A stretch of DNA of 34,546 nt from Dictyobacter arantiisoli (GCF_008326305.1 NZ_BIXY01000078.1:1-34546); one strand, 5' to 3'; positions 1 to 9,852 are shown, counted from the stretch's first letter. The notes: generated by a model not told the origin, from the letters alone. Translations and numbers: made by a program.

Positions 1-2
1 GT

Positions 3-107
3 CTGCTGATCCGCTGGGAGAAGCGCCCGCGTTCCTATCAGACCTTGTTGTGCTTGGCTTGTGCGCTCATTTGCTTTCAACAATGTGATCGCGTTTCCTC
101 CTTGTAG
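3..107 (+). CDS. IS5-family transposase, C-terminal end (partial)
   Basis: The first bases read in frame 3 as about 34 codons ending at TAG 105-107, with the residues LLIRWEKRP near the left edge followed by a hydrophobic LACALICF stretch. This RWEK(R/K)P...LACALI pattern is the usual C-terminus of IS5-type DDE transposases, after the last catalytic residue. Only this tail is inside the window, so whether the transposase is intact cannot be judged. The family call rests on a short but characteristic stretch. Confidence 0.6.
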   Translation: MLIRWEKRPRSYQTLLCLACALICFQQCDRVSSL

Positions 108-127
108 GTTTTCGGATAAGTTCTCAC
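108..127 (+). mobile_element. Probable right end of the IS5-type element
   Basis: Directly after the transposase stop is TTTTCGGATAAGTTCTCA, which has the look of an IS5-group terminal inverted repeat (the reverse complement begins TGAGAACTTATCCG). The matching left end lies outside the window, so the exact boundary and target duplication cannot be confirmed. The following 134 bases up to the next gene hold only a short GAGGG/CCCTC inverted repeat. Confidence 0.35.
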
Positions 128-261
128 GGGTGGAGGGGCATTGCCATTCCGCCCCAAAGCCGCACCAGAGCAGGCGGGAAGGAGAGCCAGTGCGAGAGGG
201 TCGTGGCCCTCCACTCGTGAAGGGTGGTTCCTACGGATGGCTCCACGCGCCTTCATTCCTC

Positions 262-1026
262 TTATTTGCTGCTATTGGTGTGGATAAAGGTGAAGATGCG
301 CTTCCACGCATCGGTCGAGGCGTTGGCAAACTCGGCGGAACGGCGATCAAAGAAGCTGTGCGGCGCACCCGCATAGGTGATGATCTGATGCTTGACGCCA
401 GTTTCCTCTAGCTTCTGCTCCAATTGATGAACCTGTTCGGCCGGGATGCCCTGATCCGCGCCCCCGAATAGCCCCAACACGGGATACTTGATCTCGCTGG
501 CACGTTCGATGACGGTTCCTTGATTATCCATATTCCGGCTCAGGCCAGCATAGAAACCGATCACGCCCGCCCAGCCGAAATTCTGGGTGCCGCTGAGAAA
601 TGAAAGGCTACCACCCAGGCAGAAGCCAACCGTAAAGATTGGCAGCTTGCCATGCGGCGTCTGTTTCAGGTAATTCAGGGTTGCCTGGACATCCGCGAAA
701 AGGGTGGCTAAGTGCAACTGCTGAACGTGTGGCATGAATTCAAAGGAATCATCACGTGTCGTCAAGCCAGCCGTGCGACCAAAATAATCGAAGGCAATGG
801 CCTGAATACCAGCTTCCGCAAAGCGTAATGCCAGCTCTTTATAGAACTGATGCAAGCCACGGATATCGGGATAGATGATCACCTGTGCCGCCTGCGGCTT
901 ATCCGGGATCGCAATATAGGCCGCAAAGCGATTACCATCGGCAGCTGTCAGGACCACATCCTCTCCATGAGAGTGACCCGTCGCGTTGGAGGGCACGGGT
1001 GGACGCGCATTATCGTCATAACACAT
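262..1026 (-). CDS. Dienelactone hydrolase family protein
   Basis: Cytoplasmic alpha/beta hydrolase of 254 aa, a normal length for the dienelactone hydrolase family, whose founding members open the lactone ring of dienelactone in chloroaromatic degradation. The cysteine-type catalytic triad is visible: Cys136 in GFCLGG, Asp191 in GGADQG and His223 in APHSFFD. The ATG at 1024-1026 has a GGAG Shine-Dalgarno about 10 bases upstream. It stands alone, with no aromatic degradation genes beside it, so the true substrate is unknown; many homologues act as general carboxylesterases. It is divergent from leuA. Confidence 0.85.
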   Translation of the reverse strand: MCYDDNARPPVPSNATGHSHGEDVVLTAADGNRFAAYIAIPDKPQAAQVIIYPDIRGLHQFYKELALRFAEAGIQAIAFDYFGRTAGLTTRDDSFEFMPHVQQLHLATLFADVQATLNYLKQTPHGKLPIFTVGFCLGGSLSFLSGTQNFGWAGVIGFYAGLSRNMDNQGTVIERASEIKYPVLGLFGGADQGIPAEQVHQLEQKLEETGVKHQIITYAGAPHSFFDRRSAEFANASTDAWKRIFTFIHTNSSK

Positions 1027-1196
1027 ACGTCAAAAACTCCTCTATAATCTCACAATCAGTATCATACTAGCACACGTACAGCCCCCACCTCCGGTTGCAC
1101 TTCCACCATGGAAAACATCAGGCTACACCGACATTATTTAATTCTTCTTTCTGAGGTGGGTGGCGACAGTCAGAGGCATGGGAGCGCCGTTCAGGC

Positions 1197-1226
1197 TTCG
1201 ACAGGATGGAGAGGATATGGTATGAT
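1197..1226 (+). promoter_or_regulatory. Possible promoter of leuA
   Basis: TTCGAC (1197-1202) and TATGAT (1221-1226) are separated by 18 bases, about 95 bases before the leuA start. No T-box, leucine-rich leader peptide or terminator was seen in the 295-base gap, so attenuation by leucine tRNA is not supported. Confidence 0.3.
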
Positions 1227-1321
1227 AGCACATAAACTAATCGCGCTTGTAAAACAACTTTCGCTTGTTGACTATAGACGCCATTATCAATTATTTATAC
1301 GCATGTAACAAGGAGTTGGCA

Positions 1322-3034
1322 ATGCAGACCAGTATTCGTACACGCAGTGGCATGCAAAAAGGGCAGATTACCAAATATCGACCCTTCGCGCCCGTCGATC
1401 TACCGGATCGCCAGTGGCCTTCCCGCCAGATCACAACTGCCCCAACATGGTGTAGTGTCGATTTACGCGATGGGAATCAGGCGCTTCCTATTCCGATGAA
1501 TGTTGAGGAGAAGATTGCTCTGTTCACTCTGCTGGTGGAGCTGGGCTTTAAGGAGATTGAAGTTGGCTTTCCGTCTGCCTCTCAGACTGAATTTGAGTTT
1601 ATGCGCCGCCTGATCGACGAACAGCGTATCCCCGATGATGTTACGATCCAGGTGATCGTGCAAGCGAAAGAGAATCTGATCAGGCGTACCTTTGAGTCGC
1701 TACGAGGGGCGAAAAAGGCGATTGTCCATCTGTATAATTCGACTTCGGAGCAGCAGCGCCGGATCGTCTTTGGATTGGATCGCTCGGCTATTGTGGATAT
1801 CGCGGTACGTGGCGCGAAGCTGATTAAGCAGCTCGTGGCGACAATGCCGGAGACACAGTTTATTCTGGAATATTCGCCCGAGAGCTTTACGTTGACCGAG
1901 CTCGATTTTTCACTGGAGATCTGTGAGGCGGTGGTGGATGTCTGGCAACCTACTCTTGAGAATAAGATTATTTTGAATTTGCCCGCTACCGTCGAGGTCG
2001 CCACCCCCAATGTACACGCCGATCAGATTGAATGGTTCTGCCGTCATTTGCGAGATCGCTCGACGGCTATCGTCAGCTTGCATACTCATAATGATCGCGG
2101 GAGCGGCGTGGCCGCCTCCGAGATGGGATTATTGGCCGGCGCTGAGCGCGTTGAGGGGACGCTCTTTGGCAATGGGGAGCGCACCGGCAATGTGGATCTC
2201 GTGACGCTGGCCCTCAATATGTATAGCCAGGGGGTTGATCCCAGGCTGGACTTCAGTAATATCGGCACCATTTGCAAGACCTATGAAGCCTGCACACGGA
2301 TGGAGGTCTCTGTCCGTCATCCTTACGCCGGAGAGCTGGTCTTCACGGCCTTCTCAGGCTCACATCAGGATGCCATCAATAAAGGGATGACTGCCCAGGC
2401 CCGCAGCGAAAAAGATCTCTGGGATGTTCCCTATTTGACGATTGATCCCAGGGATATTGGTCGTTCCTACGAGGCGATTATTCGTATCAACTCGCAATCT
2501 GGTAAGGGCGGTGTCGCGTATTTGATGGAGAGCGAGTTTGGCTATCAATTGCCCAAGGCCATGCATATCGAGTTCGGCAAAGTGGTTAAAGAGCTTTCGG
2601 ATCAACGCGGTGGCGAGATCTCTTCCACCGAGCTCTACCACGCCTTTGAGCAGGAATATCTTGCTCGCAATACACCGCTCGCCCTGCGCAGCTTTGAGAG
2701 CCGCAACGTGATCGATGCCAATAAGGCCGAGCTGGTCGATTGTGTCGCGTACCTCACCTGCAATGGACGTGAGTACGAGATCCGTGCCCAGGGTAATGGT
2801 CCCATTGATGCCTTTGTACGCGCCATTAACCAGCAGCAGCTTGCGACCTTCACCCTGTGCTCCTATCATGAACATGCTATTGGTGATGGAGCGGAAACGC
2901 AGGCCGTTGCCTACATCCAGATCGAAACTGAAGCTGGCCTCTTCTTCGGAGCAGCCGTCGATACCAATATCGAAAGTGCCTCCATCAAGGCCGTCATCAG
3001 CGCCGTCAACCGCGCCACAGCCCCTGCCAGGTAA
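1322..3034 (+). CDS. leuA: 2-isopropylmalate synthase
   Basis: Catalyses condensation of acetyl-CoA with 2-oxoisovalerate to 2-isopropylmalate, the committed step of leucine biosynthesis. The 570-aa length is that of the long LeuA type. Visible signatures are the N-terminal catalytic DLRDGNQA motif, the metal-binding LHTHNDRG segment, and the following GAERVEGTLFGNGERTGN stretch typical of HMGL-like synthases. The last ~130 residues fit the LeuA allosteric domain, the usual site of leucine feedback. The ATG at 1322 is preceded by AAGGAG with good spacing, so it is preferred over an in-frame start at 1265. The other leu genes are not in this window. A strong terminator follows. Confidence 0.93.
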   Translation: MQTSIRTRSGMQKGQITKYRPFAPVDLPDRQWPSRQITTAPTWCSVDLRDGNQALPIPMNVEEKIALFTLLVELGFKEIEVGFPSASQTEFEFMRRLIDEQRIPDDVTIQVIVQAKENLIRRTFESLRGAKKAIVHLYNSTSEQQRRIVFGLDRSAIVDIAVRGAKLIKQLVATMPETQFILEYSPESFTLTELDFSLEICEAVVDVWQPTLENKIILNLPATVEVATPNVHADQIEWFCRHLRDRSTAIVSLHTHNDRGSGVAASEMGLLAGAERVEGTLFGNGERTGNVDLVTLALNMYSQGVDPRLDFSNIGTICKTYEACTRMEVSVRHPYAGELVFTAFSGSHQDAINKGMTAQARSEKDLWDVPYLTIDPRDIGRSYEAIIRINSQSGKGGVAYLMESEFGYQLPKAMHIEFGKVVKELSDQRGGEISSTELYHAFEQEYLARNTPLALRSFESRNVIDANKAELVDCVAYLTCNGREYEIRAQGNGPIDAFVRAINQQQLATFTLCSYHEHAIGDGAETQAVAYIQIETEAGLFFGAAVDTNIESASIKAVISAVNRATAPAR

Positions 3035-3043
3035 AGGGATAAG

Positions 3044-3084
3044 TGTGGTGGAGAAAAAGTTCTCAGAACTTTTTCTCCACCACA
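3044..3084. terminator. Bidirectional hairpin between leuA and the receiver gene
   Basis: Perfect 19-bp inverted repeat, arms 3044-3062 and 3066-3084, loop of 3 bases. The arms contain an A5/T5 tract, so each strand carries a U-rich 3' side. It sits between two convergent genes and can terminate both. Confidence 0.85.
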
Positions 3085-3103
3085 TTAACAATGTGTCAGA
3101 CAC

Positions 3104-3472
3104 TCAGGAGGTGTGTGCGGTGTGGATAAACCGGGCGATGGTATCGAGCACTTCATCGAGATCAAATGGCTTGGCGATTAGAGCGGCGTATTTGCAATCC
3201 ATTTGATTGAACGATTTATGGACGGCAGTCATAAATATGAGCGGGATTGAGCGATAGAGCGGGTTGGCAGACATGCGCCGACACAGCTCGCGGCCATCCA
3301 GGACCGGCATCATGACATCGCAGAGCACCAGATCCGGGCGTTTAACCTTTAGACATTCCAGTCCCTCTAGTCCGTTATTCGCTGTGATAACTTCATATCC
3401 CTCATCCATCAGGACATCGCGCAATACTTCAATGATCGACATCTCATCATCTATAACCAGAATCGTACTCAT
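3104..3472 (-). CDS. Single-domain response regulator (CheY-like receiver)
   Basis: A 122-aa stand-alone receiver domain with no output domain. The acidic pocket (Asp8, Asp9), phospho-acceptor Asp52 in CDVMMP, switch Thr82 in FMTA and Lys101 in AKPFD are all present, so it should be phosphorylatable. Its ATG overlaps the TGA of the upstream KaiC-like gene in an ATGA arrangement (3469-3472), which implies translational coupling and joint function. No histidine kinase is encoded in the window, so the phosphodonor must be elsewhere. Confidence 0.9.
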   Translation of the reverse strand: MSTILVIDDEMSIIEVLRDVLMDEGYEVITANNGLEGLECLKVKRPDLVLCDVMMPVLDGRELCRRMSANPLYRSIPLIFMTAVHKSFNQMDCKYAALIAKPFDLDEVLDTIARFIHTAHTS

Positions 3473-5049
3473 TCATGTTCCTCTTGCGCGTGTAGCACCT
3501 CAGAGCGAAATGTTTCAGGCCGTGCCATATTAGAAATATAGGGCCGACCGCTGGATGCCCCTGCAGGCTCTGGTTGGCGTGCCATTCCCGTCAGGATTGC
3601 CTCGGCGCTATCAAAGGTAGGAGCGACATCTAAACCGCTATCAGTAATACGGAATTCTCGGATCGAAGGATCATAGCCACTCTGGCGCATTTTCATAATT
3701 GAAAGTAGCCGATATAATTGTGAGTGCAGTTCTACATGTCGCAAGAAGATGATGTTATCCCCGATGTTGGCGATGTTGGCGATCAGATCCGTCATGACGA
3801 TTGTGGGGCTGAAGAGGTCCGCCAGTTCGATGCCCCAGACGGTGGTGACGTCTAACTTGCGTAAGGCTTCGAAGAGGGAGGCCAGAAAGAGTTGCAGGCG
3901 CGTGGCAGACACAGTGGTGCCTTGAAAGCCAGCGAGACCATCGATAAAGAGGCGACGTATGCCGTGTTTATCGATCTGCTCAAACAAGCGCTCGGCCAGT
4001 ACATCAATAATATCTTCGGTCGGTGGCTGCCAGTCAATATTTAAGAGGTTATTTGTGACGACATCCTCTATTTTTAAGCCAAGATGGGTCATACGGCGCT
4101 TCAATTGGGCGGGTGTCTCGGAGAAGCCAAAGTAGAGACCGGCCTCATTCTGCAATGCACCCTGATAGAGAAAGTGCAATCCGAGCAGGGTTTTACCAGT
4201 ACCGGGAGCGCCCATGACCACCGTTGAGGTGGCCGCCGGAACACCACCACGCATCATCTTATCCAGCGATGGAATGCCAAAGGACAGTCTCTCCGCTGGA
4301 TTGAGCGTGGTGAGCGATGGTGGCAGGCTTTGCTGGGAGGCCTGGAAAAGCGACTCTGTGCGCGGATGAATATTGAAGCCATCTTCATTGATCTCATAGA
4401 GGTGCCGTCCCATCAGGAAATTGCTACCACGAAATTTGCGTACCTGGAACTCGCGCACTGCCCGCATATCATTTAAATAGGTACTTATTTGAAATAACCC
4501 ATCCACCATGGTATGTTCGGGCTGATCATAGGCATCGCCATCAGACTGTAAGAGCAGCATGGTGGTACAACCGACCGTCTCGGTGATCACGCTCAGCGCG
4601 TGTAAGAACTCTTTTCGCTCACGTATCGAGGTCGCGTTTTGCCCAATTGTCACGGCACCATCGATCATCAGCAGTGATGCATGCTGCTTGCGCACCTCCT
4701 TACGGATAAGCGTGAGCAAGGCATCCAGCCCTTGCTGTTCCAGCACAGTATAACCGCTCAGGAGATGCAGCCTATCCGCCAGCGGCTCTTCCCTATAAAA
4801 CGAAAATGCCTGCATATGGGAGAGCATACGGCTATGGGTCTCAGCGAGCAGCGTCAAATAGATGGCGCATCCACCATTTACTACATGATTGAAGCACAAC
4901 TGATTTCCAAAAATAGTTTTACCAGCACCAGGAGGCCCCATCAATAGGTAGGTCTCCCCCTTGAGCAAGCCTCCCTGCGTAATCTGATCAAAACCGCTGA
5001 TTCCACTTGGCACGCGTTCAATTGCGGCAGATTGCTGCGTGTTCACCAT
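3469..5049 (-). CDS. KaiC-like double RecA-domain ATPase
   Basis: About 526 aa from the ATG at 5047-5049, which follows AGAGGAGG; longer in-frame starts reach 5169 but lack a good ribosome site. Two RecA/KaiC domains are seen: the first with GPPGAGKT and a Walker B ending LLMIDG, the second with GAPGTGKT and LFIDGL. The C-terminal part aligns with the KaiC CII end (a KMR segment, then IREF.I.D.G). The Ser431-Thr432 phosphosites of cyanobacterial KaiC align with Ala-Asn here, and each glutamate pair at the active sites is reduced to one Glu. No kaiA or kaiB is present. It is therefore more likely a signalling ATPase than a clock core, paired with the overlapping receiver gene. Confidence 0.88.
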   Translation of the reverse strand: MVNTQQSAAIERVPSGISGFDQITQGGLLKGETYLLMGPPGAGKTIFGNQLCFNHVVNGGCAIYLTLLAETHSRMLSHMQAFSFYREEPLADRLHLLSGYTVLEQQGLDALLTLIRKEVRKQHASLLMIDGAVTIGQNATSIRERKEFLHALSVITETVGCTTMLLLQSDGDAYDQPEHTMVDGLFQISTYLNDMRAVREFQVRKFRGSNFLMGRHLYEINEDGFNIHPRTESLFQASQQSLPPSLTTLNPAERLSFGIPSLDKMMRGGVPAATSTVVMGAPGTGKTLLGLHFLYQGALQNEAGLYFGFSETPAQLKRRMTHLGLKIEDVVTNNLLNIDWQPPTEDIIDVLAERLFEQIDKHGIRRLFIDGLAGFQGTTVSATRLQLFLASLFEALRKLDVTTVWGIELADLFSPTIVMTDLIANIANIGDNIIFLRHVELHSQLYRLLSIMKMRQSGYDPSIREFRITDSGLDVAPTFDSAEAILTGMARQPEPAGASSGRPYISNMARPETFRSEVLHAQEEHE

Positions 5050-5214
5050 CGTTAGACCCACCTCCTCTTTTTGATACGACAAAAAACCGCGATAGCGTTG
5101 CATCAGTATCCCAAAGGTCATATCTGAGCGCTTTCCACGGATCATTTTTATTTTAGCATAGCACATCAATGATTGACACGTCCCAGCACAATAAAACGAC
5201 TCTCAATGGCCTGA

Positions 5215-5243
5215 TTGACAATAGAGATATGCGGGTTTATAAT
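5215..5243 (+). promoter_or_regulatory. Consensus sigma70 promoter of the copper ATPase gene
   Basis: TTGACA (5215-5220), 17-base spacer, TATAAT (5238-5243), both hexamers perfect. It lies inside the longest possible reading frame of the ATPase and so shows that translation must start downstream of it. Confidence 0.8.
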
Positions 5244-5247
5244 GGGG

Positions 5248-5268
5248 ATACCCCTACCAGGGGGGTGT
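5248..5268 (+). promoter_or_regulatory. CsoR-like copper operator
   Basis: Immediately after the -10 box is a G/C-tract palindrome, ATACCCCTACCAGGGGGGT, with arms CCCCT (5251-5255) and AGGGG (5259-5263). Known CsoR operators upstream of copZA/copA have this TACCCC...GGGGTA form. A repressor bound here would cover the transcription start and be released by Cu(I). No csoR gene is in the window. The assignment is from motif resemblance only. Confidence 0.55.
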
Positions 5269-5312
5269 GGGTTGGCTTCTGTAGTGCGAAGGATACGCGA
5301 AAGGTGACAAAG

Positions 5313-7760
5313 ATGGCAACTGATGCCAGACGTCCCGTCGAACACGATAGAGATACAATGCGAGATAGCAATACTATACCTGCGATGAGTAATAGCATTC
5401 AGATGGAGCCGCCAGCATTGCAGGCGCTCTTTGCGATTGAAGGGATGTCCTGTGCTTCCTGTGCGATGCGCATCGAGAAGGGATTAAAGAAGGTGCCGGG
5501 TGTGGCGGAGGCACAGGTCAATCTTGCCAGTGAGAAGGCGACAGTTTCCTATGATCCCACCCAGGCTACGCCAGTCGGGATGATGCAGAAGGTTGAAGCG
5601 CTTGGCTATAAGGCGATCCCATTGGATCAACCATCATCTATGAAAACAGGGGCGCCGGAAGATACCTCTGCCATGGAGGTGAATAATGAGCCGGTGGAGG
5701 ATGTGGTCGCGCTGGCCGCTGAGCAGGAGGCAGAACGCCAGCAGCGTAAGCAAAAGGAACTGCGACAGAAGCGCAATCTGCTGCTGCTGGGTATTGCCTG
5801 CTCGCTACCGATTATGATCCTGAGTATGTTTTTGATGAATCGTTTCCCCGGTGAAAATATTCTGCTCCTTGTCTTGACCACACCGGTCTGGGCGCTGGTC
5901 GGATGGGAATTCCATCGCAATGCCCTCAAGACTCTGCGCCACGGAAGCGCGAACATGGATACGCTGGTCTCAGCAGGTTCCACGGCGGCCTATCTGATGA
6001 GCATTGTCGCGACTTTCTTCCCACAGAGCGTGGGTGGCGTGACCTTCTACGATACCGCGGCCCTGATTATCACTTTGATCTACCTGGGCAAATATCTGGA
6101 GGCGCGGGCCAAAGGACAGACCAATGCGGCGATCCAGAAGTTGATCGGCTTGCGCCCCCACACGGCACATGTGTTGCGAGAGGGACAGGAGATTGAACTA
6201 CCCATTACGCAGGTGCATGTGGGCGATGAACTGGTAGTACGTCCCGGCGAGAAGATTGCGGTGGATGGACAGGTCAGCGCGGGCCGCTCGACGGTCGATG
6301 AGTCGATGATTACCGGCGAGAGTCTTGCGGTGGAGAAGGGCGAGGGGGAACCGCTGATCGGTGCGACAATCAATCAACGTGGCCTGCTGCGTATGCGTGC
6401 CACCAGAGTCGGCGCGGATACCACGCTTGCCAGCATCATTCGTATGGTTGAGCAGGCGCAGGGCTCGAAAGCGCCGATCCAGCGCCTCGCGGACAAAATC
6501 TCCAGTATCTTTGTGCCGGTGGTCTTGCTGATCGCACTTTTGACCTTTATCGGCTGGTCTCTTCTCGGTAGACTGATGATCCTGCCTACCAGTGGGAGCG
6601 GGATGCCTATGACACAGATGGCGAGTAATCCCTGGATTACGGCTCTGGTAGCAGCCGTTGCAGTACTGGTCGTGGCCTGTCCCTGTGCACTAGGACTGGC
6701 GACGCCGACCGCCATTATGGTTGGCACCGGCAAAGGAGCTGAGAAGGGTATCCTGATCAAAGGTGGCGAGAGCCTTGAACATATCCAGGCTGTACAGGCC
6801 GTGTTGCTCGATAAAACCGGCACCATCACTCGAGGCAAGCCCGCATTGACCGATGTTTCCCTGCTAGCAGGCGAACAAGAGGAGCGTGTATTGCGCCTGA
6901 TTGCCGAGGCCGAATTGGGCTCTGAGCATCCTCTGGCAGCCGCAATTGTCGAGGGGGTCAGGGCACGTGGTATCGCTCTGGGAGCCATTCCCGAACAATT
7001 TAGCGCCCTGGTTGGACGCGGCGTCGAAGCCACAATTGGGGGCCAGCAGATCCTGGTGGGGACGCGTACCCTGCTCGATGAGCTCGGAATCTCCTATCAG
7101 GAACTTGCAGACAGTATGCTTGCTTATGAGCAGCAGGGCAAGACGACCATGCTTGCCGCCATCGATGGACGAGCCGTTGGGATTGTCGCCGTTGCCGATA
7201 CCATCAAAGCAGGATCGGCTGAGGCCATTCAGAGCCTGCAAGCGCAAGGATTAAGCGTCTGGATGCTGACAGGCGACAATCGCCATACGGCGGCGTGTAT
7301 CGCCCGTCAGGTGGGTATCGTGCCTGAACAGGTGCTCTCAGAGGTGCATCCAGAGGATAAAGCGCGGCAAGTCAAAATGCTCCAGGAGCAGGGATTGGTC
7401 GTTGCCTTTGTCGGGGACGGCATCAATGACGCGCCCGCACTGGTCCAGGCCGATGCTGGCATTGCCATGGGCACTGGCACCGATATCGCCATCGAAGCCG
7501 CCGACATCACGCTTGTCAAAGGCAATCTTAAGAGTGTTGCCACCGCGCTAGAGCTCTCACGGGCCACCATGCGCATCATCAAGCAAAATCTCTTCTGGGC
7601 CTTTGCCTACAACGTCATCCTGGTCCCGACTGCGATCCTTTCGCCGCTCATCCCTTTCTTAAGGGAGCAAGCGCCGATCTTCGCCGCCGCTGCCATGGCC
7701 ATCTCATCCGTCACCGTCATCAGCAACTCCCTGCGCCTGCGCCGCTTCGGCAAAGCGTAG
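5313..7760 (+). CDS. copA: Copper-translocating P-type ATPase (P1B)
   Basis: Inner-membrane Cu(I) export ATPase of 815 aa from the ATG at 5313, which follows AAGGTGAC and lies downstream of the promoter. It has one N-terminal heavy-metal domain (GMSCASC, Cys47 and Cys50), the actuator motif TGES from Thr334, the membrane CPC metal site (Cys456, Cys458), the phosphorylation site DKTGT at Asp500, SEHP of the nucleotide domain, and GDGIND at about Asp702. The C-terminal helices carry YNV and a MAISS motif, both typical of Cu(I) rather than Zn or Cd pumps. No copZ chaperone gene is adjacent. Regulation by a CsoR-type repressor is suggested by the operator at 5248-5268. Confidence 0.93.
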   Translation: MATDARRPVEHDRDTMRDSNTIPAMSNSIQMEPPALQALFAIEGMSCASCAMRIEKGLKKVPGVAEAQVNLASEKATVSYDPTQATPVGMMQKVEALGYKAIPLDQPSSMKTGAPEDTSAMEVNNEPVEDVVALAAEQEAERQQRKQKELRQKRNLLLLGIACSLPIMILSMFLMNRFPGENILLLVLTTPVWALVGWEFHRNALKTLRHGSANMDTLVSAGSTAAYLMSIVATFFPQSVGGVTFYDTAALIITLIYLGKYLEARAKGQTNAAIQKLIGLRPHTAHVLREGQEIELPITQVHVGDELVVRPGEKIAVDGQVSAGRSTVDESMITGESLAVEKGEGEPLIGATINQRGLLRMRATRVGADTTLASIIRMVEQAQGSKAPIQRLADKISSIFVPVVLLIALLTFIGWSLLGRLMILPTSGSGMPMTQMASNPWITALVAAVAVLVVACPCALGLATPTAIMVGTGKGAEKGILIKGGESLEHIQAVQAVLLDKTGTITRGKPALTDVSLLAGEQEERVLRLIAEAELGSEHPLAAAIVEGVRARGIALGAIPEQFSALVGRGVEATIGGQQILVGTRTLLDELGISYQELADSMLAYEQQGKTTMLAAIDGRAVGIVAVADTIKAGSAEAIQSLQAQGLSVWMLTGDNRHTAACIARQVGIVPEQVLSEVHPEDKARQVKMLQEQGLVVAFVGDGINDAPALVQADAGIAMGTGTDIAIEAADITLVKGNLKSVATALELSRATMRIIKQNLFWAFAYNVILVPTAILSPLIPFLREQAPIFAAAAMAISSVTVISNSLRLRRFGKA

Positions 7761-7846
7761 CATGGGAGCTAATGTGGGGGGAGGGGGGATTCCCAAATTC
7801 CTCTCTCCCGTAGGTCACCCGTATCCCAAAATCCATGTTTGGGTAA

Positions 7847-9613
7847 TCACTGAGTGTTGGTGCGAGATGATCGTGCGATAAACGGGGCCTCACCGTGAAG
7901 GTGTGGCCTTCTCTGTTCGCGTGGGCGCTTGAATGCGTATGTGATCAGCATAACAATCAGGGGCGGAGCAACCATGAGTAGATGACGCAACCATGTCGCA
8001 GTGCCCGGAATGGTAAAGAGGCCGAAATCCGCATAAATGATGAAGACCGTTGCTGAACAGACAAGGCTGAATGCGAGCAGGGCAGCATCAAAGCGTTTGA
8101 ATGGTGGATAGGCCAGGAGAAGTGGTACGAGGGCAACCAACCAGATAACATACCATGAATAAAACCATGGCGTGGCTGTCAGGATCAGTGCCAGCGTCGC
8201 CAGACTGGCCTGGATAAAGGTGCGCAGTTCAGGCTTACGCAAGAGAAACCACGCCCCCAGCAGGAGAGCGATGGCTAGCGTTACTACGTCAATCTGGTTC
8301 CAATGTTGGCGTGCTTGTAAGAGAAGAGCTAACCTGGTGAGCAATGGATTTGCTGCATTTCCACCATGCGTGTCTTTCAACCAGATGATAGCCAGCCGCA
8401 TAAATGAGTTTTCTGAACCGGTTGAAGAAGGGGGCGCGCTAAAGCTGCGGATGATATCTCCGACGCTATGCCCGATCCAGAACGGAAGATAAAAGAGGAG
8501 CGAGAGAAGTAGAAAGATTGCTCCAGCAGTGATGGTGGTTACAGCAACCGAACGCCATTGTAGCCACTTTGGTTTTTCATTGTTTTCTTTCAATGTTTTG
8601 CCAGCCAGAAGCAGGAGAAAAAAGACAATCAGTGGGAGCGAGATAAACTTTACCAGGATGGCAAGTGTGAAAGCAATCAGAGCTGGTAGATAATTTGGCG
8701 GCTTCACGAAGCCTTTTTTGTCAGCGTATACGCTCAAATACACACCACAGACGAGAAACATGCTCATGAAAACATCATTATGAGCTCCAAATGAATTTTC
8801 AAAGAGCGCTAATGGATTCCAGCCATAGAGCAGCATCCCAAGTACGACTATGCGCTCTGAACGGTCGGTTGTTCGTAGTATCTTGCCTACTAACCAGATG
8901 ATGATGAGATGGCAGATGAGTCCCAGGAGACGATATCCATAGAAATAAAATAATGGATGTGATCCGAAGAGCATAGAAAAGAAGATGGTTACCAGAATCC
9001 AGACCGGGCCATATGCGGAAGGGGCATTATGCCATCCTGTATCAATAATTGTTAATATATCATGGGGAGCGGCCTGGAAGGGAGTCATGAAATAAGGGTT
9101 AGCCCCATGTTGCCATACCATATTGCCATAGTCGGCATAGACAAAGAGATCTTTTGAGGACATACCTGGTGTGAACACCAGCGCAATCCCCACGATGATT
9201 GTTCCAATCCAGAGGAATAGGCGTAAAAACTTGATTTGTTCTTTCTGTGCACGTCGTAACAGCCACCAGGATAGCAGGCCATAAATGAGAAAGGCACAAG
9301 CCAGCAGCAGCAGGATCTCCAGATTATCTGTGAGATAGAGCGATTTAATATGGTTGTTTCCCAGGTGTAAATCATCAGGTAGCCATGCACCCCAAAGTGT
9401 CAAAAATGGCGATAAGGGAGGAGTGAAATACTCTACATGATCAAATCCCATGCCTTTTAGCGGCAATTGCCCGGCACGGACAATTGCTGCGATGCTCAGT
9501 AGAAAACAGGCCACAAACGCAATGCCTATGAGCGCCAAAGGCCATAAGCGATATCTTTGCCTCTCTGTCATTTCGTCCCTGTTAGGAGTATGGAAATCAA
9601 TAGTATTACTCAT
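7847..9613 (-). CDS. Polytopic membrane glycosyltransferase, MptB/GT87-like (GT-C fold)
   Basis: 588 aa with about a dozen hydrophobic segments from residue 23 onward. It resembles polyprenol-phosphate-mannose dependent mannosyltransferases: an acidic loop with SSKDLFVYADYG and GANPY (residues 152-174), a YGP motif at 201-203 and HND at 278-280. Such enzymes move a sugar from a lipid carrier to glycans or lipids on the outer face of the membrane. The exact sugar and acceptor cannot be read from the sequence. The ATG at 9611-9613 has only a weak AAAGAAG site; Met15 is an alternative start. It is transcribed away from the binding-protein gene at 10103 and stands alone. Confidence 0.7.
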   Translation of the reverse strand: MSNTIDFHTPNRDEMTERQRYRLWPLALIGIAFVACFLLSIAAIVRAGQLPLKGMGFDHVEYFTPPLSPFLTLWGAWLPDDLHLGNNHIKSLYLTDNLEILLLLACAFLIYGLLSWWLLRRAQKEQIKFLRLFLWIGTIIVGIALVFTPGMSSKDLFVYADYGNMVWQHGANPYFMTPFQAAPHDILTIIDTGWHNAPSAYGPVWILVTIFFSMLFGSHPLFYFYGYRLLGLICHLIIIWLVGKILRTTDRSERIVVLGMLLYGWNPLALFENSFGAHNDVFMSMFLVCGVYLSVYADKKGFVKPPNYLPALIAFTLAILVKFISLPLIVFFLLLLAGKTLKENNEKPKWLQWRSVAVTTITAGAIFLLLSLLFYLPFWIGHSVGDIIRSFSAPPSSTGSENSFMRLAIIWLKDTHGGNAANPLLTRLALLLQARQHWNQIDVVTLAIALLLGAWFLLRKPELRTFIQASLATLALILTATPWFYSWYVIWLVALVPLLLAYPPFKRFDAALLAFSLVCSATVFIIYADFGLFTIPGTATWLRHLLMVAPPLIVMLITYAFKRPREQRRPHLHGEAPFIARSSRTNTQ

Positions 9614-9674
9614 AAATATACTTCTTTATACTTTCTTTTGCCTACTTGCTATTTTAATCACAAAAATAGTGAAT

Positions 9675-9689
9675 GGGCATGATATGCCC
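9675..9689. promoter_or_regulatory. Palindrome GGGCAT-GAT-ATGCCC
   Basis: Perfect 6-3-6 inverted repeat about 60 bases upstream of the glycosyltransferase start. Its size and position suit a dimeric repressor site, but no regulator gene is adjacent. Confidence 0.35.
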
Positions 9690-9852
9690 TCTTCTTTAGA
9701 ACGAAAAAGATAAATAGTGCTAACGAAGTAGCAAGAAAGGCATATGTTTCCAGGTTCATCTCCTTTACACTTGCACGTTTCTTTTTATGAGCAACGCTGT
9801 AATAGATTTGGATTCATTTTGTGATCAGAAGAGGCTAGCCTATTTGTAAGGA

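Noticed and set aside
61-411. 116-codon open frame on the plus strand
   Set aside because: It overlaps the transposase end and the well-supported dienelactone hydrolase gene on the other strand and shows no motif or ribosome site.
1027-1321. T-box or leucine attenuator ahead of leuA
   Set aside because: No T-box sequence, no Leu-codon-rich leader peptide and no terminator hairpin were found.
3104-5049. A KaiABC-type circadian clock
   Set aside because: No kaiA or kaiB, and the phosphosite positions are Ala-Asn. Called a KaiC-like signalling ATPase instead.
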